NCBI GenBank assembly: GCA_027039465.1
Contig: JALWEA010000407.1
Location: 1-9,300, forward strand
Origin: Calditrichia bacterium
GTDB lineage: Bacteria; Calditrichota; Calditrichia; Calditrichales; Calditrichaceae
DNA: 9,300 nt
Reading direction: 5' to 3'
The position numbers and the translations under genes are program-made. Position 1 is the first letter of the stretch. The number at the start of each line of letters is the position of its first letter. Shown piece by piece: positions 7,742 to 9,300 of this stretch. The notes beneath the pieces are model-generated. The model had not been told where the DNA came from, did no database searches, and saw nothing but the letters and a program-made list of their open reading frames with translations.

Positions 7742-8136
7742 TTCTTTGTACTCCGGTTGGCCACTCTTTGCATCCAAAGAAAGGCTAACAAAGAGCCCAA
7801 GGCATAATACACAAAATCGCTCCAAACAAAGGTCGTGCCCAACAATACTCTACCCAAATAAAACGAACGGAGATATTCTAAGAATGCCGGATGCCAAAGT
7901 TGCGCCACTTCCAAAACAGAAGTTACGACAAACACCCCGATTGCAATATTTTTTACGGAATATCTCGGGAAAAGCAAATAAACAACAAGGCACCAAAATA
8001 CCACATATAACAGGCCACTCAGAGAATCGTTAACCCAATGAGCACCAACCCCATGATATGCTTTGGTTAAAAAGCCCAATGGCGTAATTAGAATTAGAGA
8101 AGCGATCGTCCACCATTGTTGTTTACTGAAATTCAT
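7738..8136 (-). CDS. DUF2809 family small integral membrane protein (132 aa)
   Basis: The protein is hydrophobic, with about four predicted membrane helices at residues 9-24, 36-56, 62-80 and 104-124 and a basic C-terminal tail (RVANRSTKK). Characteristic family residues are visible: GFLTKAYHG at 21-29, HWVNDSLSGLLY at 33-44, LEVAQLWHP at 75-83, and FYLGRVLLGTTFVWSDFVYY at 92-111. Full length for this family, which has no established function and is distantly VanZ-like in layout. The start is ATG 8136; only a weak purine stretch (AAGCAAG) precedes it. The stop overlaps the CrtC-like start by four bases, so both are translated from one mRNA. A membrane protein at the head of this enzyme set may point to a membrane-embedded substrate. 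Confidence 0.85.
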   Translation of the reverse strand: MNFSKQQWWTIASLILITPLGFLTKAYHGVGAHWVNDSLSGLLYVVFWCLVVYLLFPRYSVKNIAIGVFVVTSVLEVAQLWHPAFLEYLRSFYLGRVLLGTTFVWSDFVYYALGSLLAFLWMQRVANRSTKK

Positions 8137-8213
8137 CTTGCTTTTTATGTGATCTCTGGGTTTGAAGATTTGATTTTTTATTATTCGTAAATATTCCTGT
8201 TTTTACTTTATCT
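8137..8213. other. 77-bp AT-rich spacer between sulfotransferase and DUF2809 genes
   Basis: No GC-rich hairpin followed by T residues is visible on the minus strand, so a terminator is not supported. No clear -35/-10 pair was seen either. The sulfotransferase may therefore be part of the same transcript as the following four genes, but the gap is much larger than the other junctions. Confidence 0.4.
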
Positions 8214-8903
8214 TTAAAGCGTCTTGAAAAATTCGAGATACCATTCCTGCGCTTTCGGCAACCAACGACTTTGCAGTACCAATTCTTTTGCGCGTTCTTT
8301 AGCCTGCTGTCTGCTCTCATCGGGATACATGCTTTTGTTTTTTTGACCGGCAAAGAACTGATCGTTTACTTTTTTTAATTTAGCAAAAATTTCATCTTCC
8401 TGCCCGGCCTGATCTCGTAAAAAATTAAAATTCTTCCGATAGGTTTCATTGAGCGCCCGGATAATGGCATTCATATTTTTAATAACCGTCTGAAAATCGG
8501 CGACAACCAAATGCGGACGAATGGAGCGCAGGGCTTTGTGAAAACGGATGTAAGCCTTCAAATACAAATCGGCATTTTCGGAATGTTGGAATACCAAAAA
8601 CGATGCCACGGCTTCTTCCGGTTTGCGAATGAGCAGAACGGACGGAATGCCCATACGATGTGCCTGAATTAATTGAGCGGGTACGTGCAAATGGTGAGCA
8701 ATAGCAACATCGGGATTGGCCAAACGGAAAGCTACCACGGCGTACGAGTTGGCCGAACGGGGGAATCCCTCAATGCAGATTTGCGTATTATTACGTACCG
8801 CCATTTGATTATACGGGTACTTGCGGGCAAAAAGCGGGTAATACAACTTGGGATATGCCCCAAGCTGACTTTGCAGATGGTAAAATAAATCGTTACGGTT
8901 CAT
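8214..8903 (-). CDS. Sulfotransferase-like protein (PAPS-dependent family), 229 aa
   Basis: Residues 43-55 (CIEGFPRSANSYA) form the 5'-phosphosulfate-binding loop after a beta strand. Residues 90-102 (LLIRKPEEAVASF) carry the Arg93...Ser101 pair of the 3'-phosphate-binding motif RxPxxxxxS. These are the two hallmark sites of PAPS sulfotransferases. The protein is shorter than many of them (250-300 aa) and the C-terminal half is helical and Lys/Arg rich, so the acceptor side cannot be recognised. Family members transfer sulfate from PAPS to hydroxyls of lipids, sugars or small molecules. No signal peptide is visible, so it is cytoplasmic. The ATG at 8903 is chosen; the Shine-Dalgarno is poor (AGG, 3 nt). 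The frame continues open upstream through a TTG at 8951 to about 9092, but that region is repeat-like and gives no family similarity, so it is taken as non-coding. It is the first gene of the block. Confidence 0.8.
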   Translation of the reverse strand: MNRNDLFYHLQSQLGAYPKLYYPLFARKYPYNQMAVRNNTQICIEGFPRSANSYAVVAFRLANPDVAIAHHLHVPAQLIQAHRMGIPSVLLIRKPEEAVASFLVFQHSENADLYLKAYIRFHKALRSIRPHLVVADFQTVIKNMNAIIRALNETYRKNFNFLRDQAGQEDEIFAKLKKVNDQFFAGQKNKSMYPDESRQQAKERAKELVLQSRWLPKAQEWYLEFFKTL

Positions 8904-8915
8904 GGGCCTAAATTG

Positions 8916-8958
8916 GGTTGAATGGTTGAATGGGAAAATGTTATTTGTCAATTGTGTA
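8916..8958. repeat. TTGAAT-rich direct repeat, copy A
   Basis: It opens with a tandem 8-mer (ggttgaat twice), then a purine-rich link and tgttatttgt...tgta. It aligns with copy B at 9073-9110, apart from a 6-base gap and scattered substitutions. It overlaps the leader directly upstream of the sulfotransferase start. Confidence 0.55.
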
Positions 8959-9072
8959 AATGGGAATTTACTAAGCCGGTTGCCGAGTGATTCGCCATTG
9001 ATTCGGTTAATTCCTACGAAATTCCGCTCCTTTGAGGCGAAATGTATCGAGGTGCCGGCGCAATGGTTAGCC

Positions 9073-9110
9073 TGTTGAATTGTTGAATTGGGTTAATTGT
9101 TATTTGTGTA
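9073..9110. repeat. TTGAAT-rich direct repeat, copy B
   Basis: It opens with a tandem 8-mer (tgttgaat twice), followed by tgggttaat and tgttatttgtgta. The order of elements is the same as in copy A, about 157 bp away, so the pair flanks a central segment (8959-9072). Confidence 0.55.
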
Positions 9111-9181
9111 TGTTTTGATCGGAAATTAGATTTGTGATCTTTAACTCACCCCCTCATTCCCCCTCTCTTCTTCGAAGCTGA

Positions 9182-9199
9182 GCTTTATACACACAAAGC
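9182..9199. repeat. Small inverted repeat
   Basis: GCTTT and AAAGC, 5 bp arms around an 8-nt ATACACAC loop. It lies just after the palindrome CTTCGAAG (9170-9177). Too short to be assigned a function; not followed by a T tract on either strand. Confidence 0.3.
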
Positions 9200-9251
9200 A
9201 CCGTGGGCTATGGTCCGTCTCGAGAAGAAGATGTGAAAATTACATACATCT

Positions 9252-9278
9252 CTGTAGCCGTATCAAGTCGCTGTAGCC
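9252..9278. repeat. Repeated octamer CTGTAGCC near the window edge
   Basis: CTGTAGCC occurs at 9252-9259 and 9271-9278, with a related CTGTGCC at the last bases. This could be the border of a dispersed intergenic repeat that continues beyond the window; the sequence seen is too short to prove this. Confidence 0.3.
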
Positions 9279-9300
9279 CTCGCCAAAGCGTGACTGTGCC

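Larger units (their letters stand above)
8904..9300. other. 397-bp gene-free right end with repeats
   Basis: No protein family was recognised in any frame. It holds two copies of a TTGAAT-rich direct repeat (8916-8958 and 9073-9110), a central segment whose minus frame is open, a C-rich tract with two CCCCCTC blocks (9149-9165), a small inverted repeat (9182-9199) and a repeated octamer near the edge. The promoter of the sulfotransferase must lie here if that gene heads the operon; TTGACA is present on the minus strand at 8951-8946, but no matching -10 box was found. Confidence 0.5.

Noticed and set aside
8923..8951. Sigma-70 promoter for the sulfotransferase gene using TTGACA
   Set aside because: The -35 match is exact, but at 16-18 bp spacing there is no -10-like hexamer.
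8916..9110. CRISPR array
   Set aside because: Only two imperfect AT-rich copies about 157 bp apart; spacing and repeat divergence do not fit an array and no cas gene is present.
9167..9230. Longer stem between TCTTCTTC and GAAGAAGA
   Set aside because: About 8 bp in simple purine/pyrimidine sequence with about 50 bp between arms; easily expected by chance.

Overview
The window is a bacterial chromosomal segment with every recognisable gene on the minus strand, so it reads right to left: sulfotransferase, DUF2809 membrane protein, CrtC-like protein, PEP-utilising dikinase, glycosyltransferase, 12-heme cytochrome c, and a glutamine amidotransferase that runs off the left edge. Base composition is moderate. 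Shine-Dalgarno sites are purine-rich (AGGAGG, GAGGA). A large membrane-anchored multiheme cytochrome suggests an anaerobic or facultatively anaerobic respiring Gram-negative-type bacterium. A member of the FCB group, such as Calditrichota or Ignavibacteria, would fit, but this is an impression from gene style and not a demonstrated assignment.

Right edge (about 8904-9300): no convincing gene. It holds two imperfect copies of a TTGAAT-rich direct repeat around a central segment of about 115 bp, then a C-rich tract, a small hairpin and a short repeated octamer. It looks like intergenic repeat sequence upstream of the gene block.

Block 1 (8903 to 2976): five genes. The last four are packed as a single transcription unit: DUF2809 and the CrtC-like gene share an ATGA stop/start, the CrtC-like gene and the dikinase overlap by 8 bp, and the dikinase and the glycosyltransferase are 1 bp apart. 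The sulfotransferase lies 77 bp upstream with no visible terminator between. Four of the products belong to families that act on small molecules or lipids: sulfuryl transfer, a lipocalin-like hydratase-family fold, ATP-driven phosphoryl transfer through a phosphohistidine, and GT-B glycosyl transfer. A joint tailoring pathway for a hydroxylated lipid, isoprenoid or glycolipid is a reasonable inference, but no substrate can be read from the sequence.

Block 2 (2894 to <1): after an 80-bp spacer with a possible hairpin and a perfect AGGAGG ribosome binding site comes an 804-residue cytochrome c. It has a signal peptide, 12 CXXCH motifs and a C-terminal membrane anchor. The GMP-synthase-like class I amidotransferase follows after 17 bp. 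The cytochrome probably moves electrons at the periplasmic face of the membrane. Its link to the amidotransferase, or to block 1, is unclear.
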